DNA of 64,000 bases, taken from contig CAOLHI010000417.1 in the NCBI GenBank assembly GCA_948474755.1, positions 124,001 to 188,000 of the forward strand, given 5' to 3'. Made by a program: the position numbers and the translations under genes. The notes beneath the pieces were generated by a model that saw only the letters and a program-made list of their open reading frames with translations, searched no databases and was not told where the DNA came from. This document shows positions 46,101-56,440 of the stretch, in pieces. The DNA comes from Ctenosaura bakeri. Taxonomy: Eukaryota > Chordata > Lepidosauria > Squamata > Iguanidae. Within the stretch, counting starts at the first letter, position 1. Each line of letters opens with the position of its first letter.

Positions 46101-49100
46101 TTTGACGAACCCCCCAAAAAGAACTTGCTGCCTCTCACAGACCTTAGTTCTGATTTACAAGTTAATATCCATGTCCATGTGAGGAATTGTGTGCCCTCAA
46201 TACCAAAGAAAATGAAGTACTAGTTCAGAGTTCCCTGGGCTTTTATTCCTGTCTCCTGTTGCATAGATAGATACACTAACCTTGAATCAAATCACTTTCT
46301 ACTCCTCATCTAGAGAAAAAAAAGACATTGTGCTCTCTCTGCTATATCTGTCTGCTTACCTACATAAGTGACAAAGTAACTAAGCTGCAAGGGCAACTTG
46401 TAGTCATGAAAGAGGAAAGTCAAGAAAACCACCTAGAGCAACAGATATTTGACAGTTTGAGTTTTCAGTTTGCATGTCTGCTTGAATAAAGTCAAATGAC
46501 ACAAATTTGCTACAAATGATATGTGCTGAAATGATTTCATCTCCCTGTTCGTCCTATTGTTTGTTTCTTATCTTCTACTTTTCATTTCTCTCATTATCTG
46601 TCTAAGAGCTTGATATTCATTCAGACTCAGGCTGACTACCTCCCACATATAATCTACTACAGCCTTACTACTCAGTAATAATTATCAGGTGACTATATGT
46701 TTGGCATTTGAGGAAACTGGAAGAGCAATTTCCAAATGATAATCAATATTTACCTGTGAGCCCCACCCTTCTATAAATCTGCCAAAGTGGCAAGATGGCT
46801 GAAAATGTGCTGCCTGCTGGATTTCTTGGAATAGCATCTTGCCAGCAATGGTTATAAATGACAGCCTAGAACACAGCAAGGGAATAGGTGAATGTTTTAT
46901 AAATGGCTCCCTTGAGCTTAATGTGTCAGGCCAGAGCCTGAATTTGTACAAGCCCAAGCTGAGCTACTCATGTCTGAAAGTACTCTGAAAATCAAAGTTA
47001 TCTCAAGACCCTTTTGCTACTATTAAGCAGAAAGGAAAATTAGTACATAAGATTTGGCAGGAAGGAAGAAGCAGTGAGGAAGCATTGAGATGTCATCACA
47101 AGTTGCATAGAAAATTGCTGACTTCTTGTTCAAATGATGGGAGGAAATGAAATGTGGCTGGTCCCCCCCCCGCATAAACATTTTAGAAGCTTCTGCTCCT
47201 TTTCCACCCCTTTTTGACAGGTTCCTTTGCACTGTCCCTACAGAACTCTCCTACATAGCAATAGTTGTGATGGATAAAGCATCATTAGAGTGCAAGCCCT
47301 TGACATTAAATCAATATGAACTAAAAGTTAAATCTAAAAGGTTAGTTTTCCATCTAGATTTGTCTTAAGAAAAATAAAATAGAAAACCTTGTGTTTGAGG
47401 TATTTGGTTTTCAGGCAAAGTCATATCCTTCTGAAACAGCACCTAAAGGCAGAATTGAAAAACCATCTTTAAACGTTAAAGTACAAATTCCCTCCTCCAT
47501 TCCCCAGCTAACTCAAGACAGGACACAAGGAATGATACAAATTGAGAGTTTTCAGCAAAATGTGGTAGACAATAATTCTCCACTGGCCTAATGCACACAA
47601 GACTGTGGGGAACTGATATACTAACAAAACATTTTTTCTTCTTCTGTTTGGTTATTGTTTCTCATGGCATGCATACATATCAAGGATATCCATTTGACCA
47701 TTAATTTCCCAAATCATTTTTGTTGTTCTGGGTTTGTTTGCTTGGTTAAGAAAGTAGATGCTGGTTTTGCCAGTGCACACTTTGCTGAGGTATAATTCCA
47801 CACTACCATTTATCAGAGAATAAAACAGAGCTCAGGAAATCATGCCCTAGGCATCTGTTCTTTACTTTTAGCTTTTTCTGTCTCGAAATGTAACTTCCTT
47901 ACTATTTAGAAACTGTGAAAGATGAAGCCATTTATGGTGGTATGAGAGTTATACTGGTCTTTTAGATAAGATGCTTTACAAGGTAGGACTACAGTGACCA
48001 AGTTAAAGATAAATGGAAGACCAAACTACAAATTGCATTTATTGTGTGGTGTCTAGCTACATCTTTTATTGCTACTTACTAAAGTACTGATGCAGAAAGG
48101 GTGTGATTTCTGCCTTAAATGTGGTGTACATTGGTGTATTATTACTTTCCCATGACTGATCAGAAAGGATATTAACTGCCCCACATGACTATGGACTGTA
48201 AAAGAAAACTTCTCATTGGCACAAATGGGAATGTTACTTTCAAACCATTAATCATATAGCGGTCTGATTATTTACACTCTGATGGGTCTACTGAGTTATT
48301 CACTAGTTGCTACATCTAAGATCACAACAGATTACACAATCTGTAATTTTTAATAACTAGAGATATGGCAATACACCATTCAAAGTGTATAAAGTACAGT
48401 TGAGAACTTAACAAATAGCCTTAAGTGAAAAAGCCATATAATCCTTCAACACTGTTAGCAAAGGCTTGGTAAATTATTTTAAAAAGTAATTACCTGTTGT
48501 TATAGTTCCATGCTGAATTGTTGTAGTACATTAATATTAGATTACTACTTTTTTAAAAAAGTAATTCTTTATTTTCAGATCCCCAAAATTAAATTAAATA
48601 GATGCTTTTAGCTACCTTTTTAAAAAAGAAAAAGAAAGAAAGAAAGTTACAGGCTGTTGGCTCTGAGGTACAAAACACATTTTGATCTCTTCAATGTCAC
48701 TAGTATCTTAATATCTACAAGAGAGAACAAGCTGCAGTATGTGCCAGTACTTGCACATATTCCATAGTCTCGTGTGTTGCTGATGAAGTTATACCCTTGG
48801 AACTACCGAAATAGCTTTAATAGTTAGTTAATCCTGGGACACATATACACAATTATAGACTTTGATGCTACTTTAACAGATGCAGATCTGTCCTATGAGA
48901 TGCTTGCATTTTGTTTGATGTATTTAGAACTACCTCTCACAGCTTTTTTACTATAGTACAGAGAAGTGGACCTGAACATGCTAGGACAAGGATGAGGAAC
49001 CACAGGAGGGAAGTGGGATTGTTTTACCTCTGCACCCCTCCAGAGAGATATCAGGTTACATCCAGTTTCGTGTCTTGGAAATGTTCAGCTAATTTTTGGT

Positions 49101-49364
49101 TTTCCTCCCACTTTCATGGGTAGATGGGGTTGCAGGGGACTCTAGGGCTCTTGTGGATCTTGGGAAGCTGTGAAGCTGTGAAGTGGGCCCCATGCGATCT
49201 ATATGTGGCCGACAGACTGAAACTTTACTTACCCTTCCTCTAGCAGATACTGTTACCCCAAAACATGCGTGAATCAGGGGTCCACCTGTGGTGCCCATAC
49301 CTTCATTCAAAGTTGAAGAATTATAAACTCAAAATTAGGAGGCTTGCAAGAGGGGAGCAACCAA
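46101..49364. other. Unique AT-rich DNA, no gene seen
   Basis: No exon, RNA gene or repeat family recognised on either strand. Short A-rich and C-rich runs only (for example C9 at 47162-47170). Confidence 0.5.
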
Positions 49365-50100
49365 TGTTTATGGGGTCTTTGCATGAAAGAACCAGCCAGT
49401 GATTCAAAAGTGAGTTCAAACGTATTTTATTAAAGGAATTAACAATCACATGCAAGACATAAGCACTCTTACAATCACACAAGGCTAGCTAAAGGAGAAA
49501 GGGAGGAAAGTTATTGTCAGTAAGGTTTCAAGGGTGACGAGGGTGATAATTACCAATCTGGACGGCAGCACAGAAACAGTGATGTGGCTTAGACATACAC
49601 CTAAGGATGGTGCTCAGGAGTCAGAACAACAACATGGCTACCAGCAAGTGACATACTGCATCTAACTGTACAAGACCAGGAGTTTTTATGCACAACTTCT
49701 ACCTGGAGGACATGAGTGTGAATGGCTCTCCAGCTGAGTAAACATTGAGTTTGTGGAGTGAACAATGAGGTCTGGGATGGGCTAATGATCTTAGTGTTAA
49801 GTGACAAAGAGTTAATTGATGTCATGATAGCTCTGTAATGGTTAGACAAGTGTGGAAACAATGGGGGAAATGAACAGGTCAGTGAGAAGAAGGTTTAAAA
49901 CAATCAGCGGTTTGGTGGGAACTTCTCCATCGCTATTGTCTGACAGGACAGTCATTACAGCTTAGCCTAAACGTATTATCTCTGAAGTTACTTGGTGACT
50001 TTCTGACTATGATTTGGCTATGCCTAGAGAGGATCTCTGACCTACTTTGCAGTGCACATCATCAGCTGGCATCTTCTTCTTGTCCAACTCAGTCATACAA
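49365..50100 (-). mobile_element. LTR of an endogenous retroelement, antisense (borders approximate)
   Basis: On the minus strand a TATA-like CATAAAAA (49683-49690) is followed about 250 bp later by AATAAA (49426-49431), then a short U5-like segment ending ...CATAAACA at 49365. That is the U3-R-U5 order of an LTR. Spacing and the AATAAA context (CCTTTAATAAAA) match the LTR at 59.3 kb, so both are probably one family. The U3 edge near 50.1 kb and a target duplication could not be fixed. No gag or pol reading frame lies nearby, so it is probably a solo LTR. Confidence 0.5.
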
Positions 50101-51551
50101 TCACATTAGAGTACATTTTGTAACATTTAATGGCAATTAATGTATTTGCCAGTTAACTCATATTTGCCAATTAAACCATATCAAAGTGTGGGGATATATG
50201 ACCCAGTAAAACAACTACAAATCACAGGTTTCTATGGATCAGATAAAGCTGTAAGAATCTGCTCTAATTGTAGAGTCTGGATATAGCCTAGCAAATGAGT
50301 AAACTTATTCCTCATTAAGTTACAGTCATGATAAAATTACTTATATCTTTGCTGTTGGAAAAAGCAATTAATTCCAAATTATCTCATAACTTACCCAATA
50401 CAATTGTTCTAGATGATAATGACTGTGTCCTGAATTGGACAATGACTAATTTATCTATGGATTATTATTTTTTGTTTGTTTTCTTGTTTGTTTTCTCACA
50501 TTTGATAATAAGACAATATTAATAGAAACGCTGATGAAAGTGGTCATATCTGAGCACATGTCTTAACTCTGGATGCTAATATTGCTTGCCTCTGAAAAAA
50601 GGCAAGCTTTTAGATGTCTAAAATTTTGTGATGCAACTCTCCAATAAAAATGCATACAAAAATACATGACATAAAATAGCAACAAGACTTGAGAATATGA
50701 CAAAATGCATTGTGTTGGCAGGGTGGGGGTGGGGAATGCTTGTCAAAAAAAAAATCAAGAAAACTGTAAATAAAAATCCATCTGTCAGAATAACTGTACA
50801 TCAAAATACACATGATTTTCTGTACATGGGCTGAAAACAATCAGCAAATTAATGTAGATAAGGAAAAGAACAAACATAAGAATGGAGGGAAATGTGAAAC
50901 AGAGGGAAAACAAAGCTGACAGATTTTTCCTAATATGATGTATGTTCCTTGATATGGTAATATAGGCAATGATGGCCAAAGGCTTCAGACTGTGCACCAA
51001 GACTTTCAGAAAGCATTGTGTAATTCAAAAAAGAAATGTCTAAATATTCATTTTTTTTCCTTTGTTCATGCACTGCTCTGGTTACTCTGAATAAACAATG
51101 ACACATTTTCTTTGGATGCTGTGCAAAGGAAGTACATTTAAATCTTTCTTCATGTAGAGACGATAATTTGACTCCTATGTCTACAATAAAAGGGTGACAG
51201 GTTTATACGATCTGAAGAGAACCCAGAGTATGACTGCTATGACCACAGTGACACATGATGTAGACACTGGTTGCTGGGCCCCTCTTCAGAATACAGGCAG
51301 CTGGGGGCCCTTCATTGTAGACATATTCTAATTTGTTGAGTTCTTTTCCAAACTTTTAGCATTCCAAGTAATAGGTTCTAAAGCAGGGATATACAGACTA
51401 TTAGGCTGAACTATGTCTGCTTTGTTCTAGGGATGGATTGTATAATGTATAATGTTTACATGCATTCTACTGAAAATATGCTCTGAAAAAACATTTTCAA
51501 GTGAGACATGTACTGGGACATTTAAGAATGGTAAATCTGTTCAGTAACTCA
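50101..51551. other. Unique AT-rich DNA, no gene seen
   Basis: Except for a short hAT-related fragment at 51276-51310, no feature was recognised. Confidence 0.5.
51276..51310. repeat. Short palindromic fragment shared with the hAT-like element
   Basis: GGGCCCCTCTTCAGAATAC followed by 'aggcagctgggggccc' repeats almost exactly at 53293-53326 and, inverted, at 53112-53145 inside the 52.7 kb element. Confidence 0.6.
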
Positions 51552-51745
51552 GGCCCTTTTCGCACGGGCCTTTGCGCGCGCGATAGCCCCGTGAGCCTCG
51601 CGGGAGTGGGAGCGTCGCTCCGCACGACGCACTCCCACTTCCGCCCGGCTCACGGGGCTGAAGTGGCGCGAGCGCGGGTTTTTTGATTTTCGCGTACAAG
51701 TGAAAATCACCCCGCGCTCGCACAACGCTCCCGGAGCCCACCCGC

Positions 51746-51754
51746 ACTTACCTT
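51746..51754 (-). promoter_or_regulatory. Splice-donor-like AAGGTAAGT in transposon
   Basis: The minus strand reads AAG|GTAAGT. The same site occurs in the 34.2 and 53.7 kb copies. Confidence 0.4.
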
Positions 51755-51900
51755 TCGTGCGGAGCCTCCGGGAGCCGGCTGGGTCGCACTTCCTTCCCTC
51801 CGCCCCTGCGGAAGGAAGGAGCGGGGTGGGGGGTAGCACGACGGATGCGCCGCCCGCTTTGCGCACGCGGGGGGACGCGACGCCGCCCGTTTCGCGCGCA

Positions 51901-52030
51901 CGGGGGGAGGAATCCGGTGCGCGTGGGGGGAGGAATCTGGCGCGCGCGGGGGGAGGAATCCGGCACGCGGGGGGGAGGAATCCGGCGCGTGGGGGGAGGA
52001 ATACGGCGCGCGGGGTGGGAATCCGGCGCG
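51901..52030 (+). repeat. G-rich tandem array, ~22-bp unit
   Basis: Unit close to GGGGGGAGGAATCCGGCGCGC. About five GAGGAAT units plus one degenerate GTGGGAAT unit. Alternating CG tracts separate the units. Confidence 0.9.
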
Positions 52031-52212
52031 AGGTCTCCTGCTTCGCACGGGGGGAGGGTGGTTTGCGCGGCAAGCCTCCTTCGGTGCCGCTTCCCCGCTG
52101 GTTCCTTCGCCTGCGGAAGGAAGGAGGGGGGAAGCGGCAGCCTCCCGGACGAGCCTTCTTGCGCTTGCCGGCCTCCCCCGCTTGCGCTAGAAGCCTCAGT
52201 GCGGAAAGGGCC

Positions 52213-52544
52213 CCAGTTATGACCAGCACATTCATTTGACAGTAAAGAAAGAGGATTCTCATCCTCTCCTACTTTTGTATTGGGTTAAAATGCTGCTACA
52301 GGTTTAAAAGTTAAAATAGTTTTAAACTATTTGCATAGGTATTTGAATTATATCAGTGAGGACCAAAGACTCTAACAAACAGTCTTTTTTCTTTCTTTCT
52401 CTTATTGCCCAAATGGAACTAGTGTTGGTACCAATCAGGTTTCAAAGGAAAAGGCATCCACACCTGAGATGTCTGAACAGAAATTTCTCTCTTCAAACAG
52501 ATTTTGATGAGACACAAAAGAGTCCTGCCCCCCCCACATACCTC
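52213..52544. other. Spacer, no gene seen
   Basis: No recognisable feature. Confidence 0.4.
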
Positions 52545-52693
52545 AGTCCATGGCACATACAGGAAGAGTTCCCAGACCATTTAGAGCCTTAATTGTTATC
52601 ACAATCACCACAAATTCACTCCTGAAGCATATTGGTAGCTAGTTCAGTTCTTTTAGGATACCTATTTGGTATTGTATTCAACAGGTCTAAATA
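52545..52693 (-). mobile_element. Antisense L2-type LINE fragment (left piece of a split copy)
   Basis: The minus strand reads ELN-stop-LPICFRSEFVVIVITIKALNGLGTLP, a decayed match to LHWLPISFRAQYKVLVFPFKALHGLGPAYL of the 22.3 kb L2. The N-terminal continuation appears on the far side of two insertions, at 53640-53722. Confidence 0.7.
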
Positions 52694-52701
52694 CTCTAAA
52701 T

Positions 52702-53449
52702 CAGGAGTGTCAAGTTCAATTTCATTTTGGGCCGCATCAGGATTATGGTTGCCCTCAAAGGGCCGGATGTATCTGTAAGACTATATAAATATGTCTATTC
52801 TTTTATCATATTAAATAATTGCCTCTGCATTTGATTATTACTGGTTTTAGTAATAGCTAGCTCTGAAACTAGAAGTCTAGGGGAAATATTCAAGTGTACA
52901 ACCATTGTACAATTTATTGAAAAATAAGTTTTGAAAAAAGAAAGTTATTTTTTAATCATCAGACAAATATTAGCAAGCATTGTCTATTACATTAACTTTG
53001 TTTAACTTTTTGGTCTCAGTTGAAACCCTCTCTGTGCCTCTTTCTGCTCGCCCTCGCCTGTGGCTCTTTCTGGTCCTCTCTGTACTTGGTGAGCCCAATC
53101 GCCACATTGTGGGCCCCCAGCTGCCTATTTTCTGAAGAGGGGCCAGCAGCTAGCACTTGTGATCTACTTCTACTTCTGACTGCTCCTCTGTAGAACTCCT
53201 GTGAGATGTGTGGAACATTGCCATGGTAACCCACGGCAATGCGCTGATGGTAAGACTGGGACAGAGGAGCAGATTGCCAGTGCTGTGAGCTCGGCCCCTC
53301 TTCAGAATACCAGCAGCTGGGGGCCCTAAATGTAGGAATTGGTCTTACCAGGCAGGGGGAGTGCTGCAGCTGCAGAAGAGGTGTGAGGGCCACATGAAAT
53401 GGCCTGGCGGGCCAGATTTGGTCTGTGGGCCTTGTGTTTGACACATGTG
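52702..53449. mobile_element. hAT-like non-autonomous DNA transposon with perfect 8-bp target duplication
   Basis: The ends CAGGAGTGTCAAGTTCAA and TTGTGTTTGACACATGTG are imperfect inverted repeats of the CAGxxxTGTCAAA type found in hAT elements. CTCTAAAT occurs at 52694-52701 and again at 53450-53457, an exact 8-bp duplication, which is the hAT signature. The 748-bp inside contains an inverted pair (53112-53145 and 53293-53326). The 142-codon minus frame at 53016-53444 has no hAT transposase motif and runs into the terminal repeat, so it is not called. Confidence 0.88.
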
Positions 53450-53457
53450 CTCTAAAT

Positions 53458-53635
53458 GCATCAATCTCTGTGTAATCTAAGTTGGATCAGCCTGATTATT
53501 ACTTGGATGGGAGATGAAATCCAGGTGTTGTAGGTTATATTTCAGAGGAAAGTACTCTGAGTATTCTTTGCCAAAGAAAACCCTGTGAAATTCATGACAG
53601 GTGACTTGAAGACACATGCGCACACATATTGCATT
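53458..53635 (+). repeat. 5S rRNA-derived SINE
   Basis: 'atctaagttggatcagcctg' and 'attattacttggatgggagat' match the 3' half of 5S rRNA (GCTAAGCAGGGTCGGGCCTG, TTAGTACTTGGATGGGAGAC). The body then reads 'ccaggtgttgtaggttatat', 'ttcagaggaaag', 'gtattctttgccaaag', 'aaattcatgac' and 'gacttgaagacacatgcg', parallel to the 27.5 kb copy. GCATCA and GCATTCA near the two ends may be remnants of a target duplication. Confidence 0.8.
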
Positions 53636-53722
53636 CAGCACACAAGCTATTCCATTTTACACTAGCTGCAGCTTCTGAATCATATATAAGGGCCACCCTA
53701 CAAAGAGCCTATTACACTATTC
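53636..53722 (-). mobile_element. Antisense L2-type LINE fragment (right piece of a split copy)
   Basis: The minus strand reads CNRLFVGWPLYMIQKLQLV then stop, NGIA, matching CNVLYIGLPMCLVWKLQLIQNMAA of L2. It is immediately upstream in ORF2 order of the 52.55 kb piece. The fragment stops at the border of the 53.73 kb transposon. Confidence 0.7.
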
Positions 53723-53919
53723 TAAGGCCCTTTTCGCACGGGCCTTTGCGCGCGCGATATCCCCATGAGCCTCGCGGGAGTGGGAGCGTCGCTCCGCACG
53801 ACGCACTCCCACTTCCACCCGGCTCACGGGGCTGAAGCGGCGCGAGTGCGGGTTTTTTGATTTTCGCGTACAAGCGAAAATCACCCCGCGCTCGCGCAAC
53901 GCTCCCGGAGCCCACCCGC

Positions 53920-53928
53920 ACTTACCTT
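53920..53928 (-). promoter_or_regulatory. Splice-donor-like AAGGTAAGT in transposon
   Basis: Same position and sequence as in the 51.55 kb copy. Confidence 0.4.
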
Positions 53929-54080
53929 TCGTGCAGAGCCTCCGGGAGCTGGCCGGGTCGCACTTCCTTCCCTCCGCCCCTGCGGAAGGAAGGAGCGGGG
54001 TGGGGAGGTAGCGCGACGGATGCGCCGCCCGCTTCGCACGCGTGCGGATGGGGATGTGACGCTGCCCGCTTCGCGCGCAC

Positions 54081-54240
54081 GGGGGAGAGGAATCCGGCGC
54101 GCGCGGGGGGAGGAATCCGGCGCGCGCGGGGGGAGGAATCCGGGGCGCGCGGGGGGAGGAATCCGGGCGCGCGGGGGGGAGGAATCCGGCGCACGCGGGG
54201 GGAGGAATCTGGCGTGCGTGGGGGAGGAATCCAGCGCTAC
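54081..54240 (+). repeat. G-rich tandem array, ~22-bp unit, expanded
   Basis: About seven GAGGAAT-containing units plus a separate degenerate unit near 54260, against five plus one in the 51.9 kb copy. Confidence 0.9.
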
Positions 54241-54459
54241 GCCGCCCGCTTTGTGCGCGGGGTGGGAATCCGGCACGAGGTCTCCCGCTTCGCACGGGGG
54301 GAGGGCGGCTTGCGCGGCAAGCCTCCTTCGGTGCCGCTTCCCCGCTGGTTCCTTCGCCTGCGGAAGGAAGGAGGGGGGAAGCGGCAGCCTCCCGGATGAG
54401 CCTTCTTGCGCTTGCCGGCCTCCCCCGCTTGCGCTAGAAGCCTCAGTGCGGAAAGGGCC

Positions 54460-55049
54460 TCAGCTAAGCTACTTCTGCTCAGGAAGCACTGTAGATGATA
54501 CAGCAGTCAAACCTTTTGGTACCATTTTTTCTTTATGCACTTATTTTGTTTATGTATTTCTATTGGTGACAGTTCTTTTTTAAAGTGTGCTATGCATATT
54601 TTTCAGATGTGTGCATCACTTAGTGCACTTTTTTCCCCTCACCCAAATGCACTGAAACTCAAAATGTTTGGATTTCAGAAGCAAAACATATTTTGTCCCA
54701 CTGCCATTTGGGGTTTGTGCAAATGATATCTACAAACTTAAATATTAATCCACTGAATCAGATTCTTTTTCATCCCTATCCAAGAAATGTAAATATGGAC
54801 AGTTCATACTGAAATGTGTAATTACTATATCCCTCAGTTACCCTATCAGTTTGTTTTCAGTAGCTCCCATTACGAATTGATCCTGACAAGACAATTTCTG
54901 CTTAGGCCCAGACAGTACCAGGAAATGTCTAAAAGGTATTGCAACAGTTGTCTCACAATATTGATATAGGATGTTCAACAAGTCAAAACAGGGGCCATCA
55001 TTTTGAGGGGGAAGAAAAGATTCAGAATATAAATAGATCTATGAGAATA
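54460..55049. other. AT-rich DNA, no gene seen
   Basis: No recognisable feature. Confidence 0.5.
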
Positions 55050-55074
55050 TAAATCTATCTATCTATCTATCTAT
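55050..55074. repeat. (ATCT)n microsatellite
   Basis: About six ATCT/TCTA units directly left of the inverted repeat. Related GATA/CCAT tetranucleotides fill its centre and flank the MITE on the right (55397-55420). Confidence 0.9.
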
Positions 55075-55263
55075 CAAACCCCAGGATTCCACAGGACATT
55101 GAAAGTGGAACAATAGCACTGTAACAGTGTAGAGTGGAAAGACTTGATAGATGGATGGATAGATAAATAGATAATCTATCCATCCATCTATCAAGTCTTT
55201 CCACTCTACACTGTTACAGTGCTATTGTTCCACTTTCAATGTCCTGTGGAATCCTGGGGTTTG
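55075..55263. repeat. Perfect 90-bp inverted repeat with 9-bp spacer
   Basis: Position i pairs with 55338-i without mismatch from 55075-55164 to 55174-55263. The outer 67 bp or so of each arm is MITE sequence (the 'aaaccccaggattcc' to 'gtgtagagtggaaag' arm). The inner part is (GATA)/(GATG) tetranucleotide. The right arm continues into a full MITE while the left arm ends at the microsatellite, so the left arm looks like an inverted partial copy of the right. Confidence 0.95.
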
Positions 55264-55394
55264 TAGTTTAGGGAGGGGCATTTAGAATACTCAGCCAGAG
55301 AGCTCTTTGGCTTCAGTAAACTACAAACCCTAGAATTCCACAGGATGTTGACAGTGGAAAAATGGCACTATGATAGTGTAGTGCAGGAAGGCCC
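55196..55394. mobile_element. Hairpin MITE with eroded left terminus
   Basis: Body matches the 42.65 and 56.4 kb MITEs: 'ctacactgttacagtgctat', 'atcctggggtttgtagttta', 'gagagctctttggcttcagt', 'aaactacaaaccctagaatt', and the right terminus GTGCAGGAAGGCCC. The left terminus has become GTCTTTCCACTCT, diverged from GGCCATTTCCGCAC. Confidence 0.8.
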
Positions 55395-55397
55395 TAT

Positions 55398-56440
55398 CAT
55401 CTACCTATCCATCCATCCAGAAGTAAAATTGGAAAGCAAAGGACTCAAGCATTAATCTCTCAAGGTAAAGAAGGTCCTCCTGACACACAGGTTTTGAGAA
55501 ACAATCTCAAGAAATGGCCGTTTATTGCCTTTACTCTCTGTCACTTAGCTAAGGTTGGCAACTTTAAAGGGTCTGTGCAGCATTGACTGAAATTTTCTTT
55601 CTTGTGCCAGTCACATGTCTTTCCTCATCTGAACAGATTGCTGGATCTGTTCAGAAGAAAAGTTATGATATGTGCTGACGATAAAGAAATACTGATCAAT
55701 AAAATAAAGTGAGTAAATGAAAACATTGCATCTTTAAGTTGCAGAACACAGGAAACTGCCTACAGGGTCATTCCTGACATTTCAGGTAACAAAATATCCA
55801 GCTGCATGACAATGCTGGCTGACAGAAGATAATTAATAATGGTAATTCTTTCATATGCTGTAGTCTTACAGGAATTTCCAACATCAATATATTTTATTGG
55901 ACTGTTGTCAAGCTAATGTTCAAAATATGGTAAAAATGATTAAATTAAAGGCTTTGGTGGGATGAGAAAGAAAAGAAATGTGTTGTTCATGTATTTTTAA
56001 AGCAAACTAACCTTTAGATTTCCCAGGTGACATATGTTTCAAAGCACATTTGTCTTTTAGACTTTTCTGAATTGTCTATACAAAAATTAGAAATGAAGAA
56101 ATTTCACCCAGGTGTAATTTACCTTGGAGGCAGATTGTCTTGATGTGGAGACACAGCCTACTGAGAATCCATAATCATCTCTAAGATATCTCATCTTCTC
56201 TGTGTGAAAGAGGCTCCTGTCTTTGGGCTTAGTATAATCTGTAGAAAAAGAAATGTCTTGTATCTTTTTTCTCTTTGTGGTGCTAAGTAGGCATACACAG
56301 CAAACAAAAAAGACAGGCTGATTTGATCACAAAGATACGAGCAGCTGATCCAGTGCTTATTCTTTTTACCAGCCCATGTTTCATAGAAGCATCTACTATA
56401 GTTTTAAATTTTGTGCATTTGAAGAAAAGTGGTAGACTCA
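55398..56440. other. AT-rich DNA, no gene seen
   Basis: No recognisable exon or repeat family beyond residual tetranucleotides at the left edge. Confidence 0.5.

Larger units (their letters stand above)
51552..52212 (+). mobile_element. CpG-rich non-autonomous DNA transposon (661 bp)
   Basis: Termini GGCCCTTTTCGCAC and GTGCGGAAAGGGCC are inverted repeats with one difference. Flanks TCA and CCA may be a mutated 3-bp duplication. Inside are a left hairpin ('gagcctcgcgggagtggg' against 'cccacttccgcccggctc'), a GATTTTC...GAAAATC hairpin, a splice-donor-like AAGGTAAGT on the minus strand, a G-rich tandem array, and a right hairpin ('gctgccgcttccccgc' region against 'gcggggaagcggcagc'-like sequence). 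Frames of up to 237 codons are low-complexity R/G/P-rich by-products. Closely related to the 53.73 kb copy in the same orientation. Confidence 0.85.
53726..54459 (+). mobile_element. CpG-rich non-autonomous DNA transposon (734 bp)
   Basis: Same family and orientation as 51552-52212, with the same termini GGCCCTTTTCGCAC / GTGCGGAAAGGGCC. Flanks TAA and TCA may be a mutated 3-bp duplication. The extra length is mainly in the G-rich array and an adjacent repeat of 'cgctttgcgcgc'-like sequence. Frames of up to 192 codons on both strands are compositional. No transposase. Many undecayed CpGs suggest recent insertion or escape from methylation. Confidence 0.85.

Noticed and set aside
51549..52262. 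237-codon minus-strand frame
   Set aside because: Arg/Pro/Ala-rich product of the G-rich VNTR and CG tracts; stop codons are rare in any frame of such sequence.
53016..53444. 142-codon minus-strand frame as hAT transposase remnant
   Set aside because: No hAT catalytic or dimerisation motif is visible and the frame begins in the terminal repeat.
53717..54399. 192-, 187- and 180-codon frames on both strands
   Set aside because: Same compositional effect in the second transposon copy; no domain and no conservation of frame with the first copy's array.
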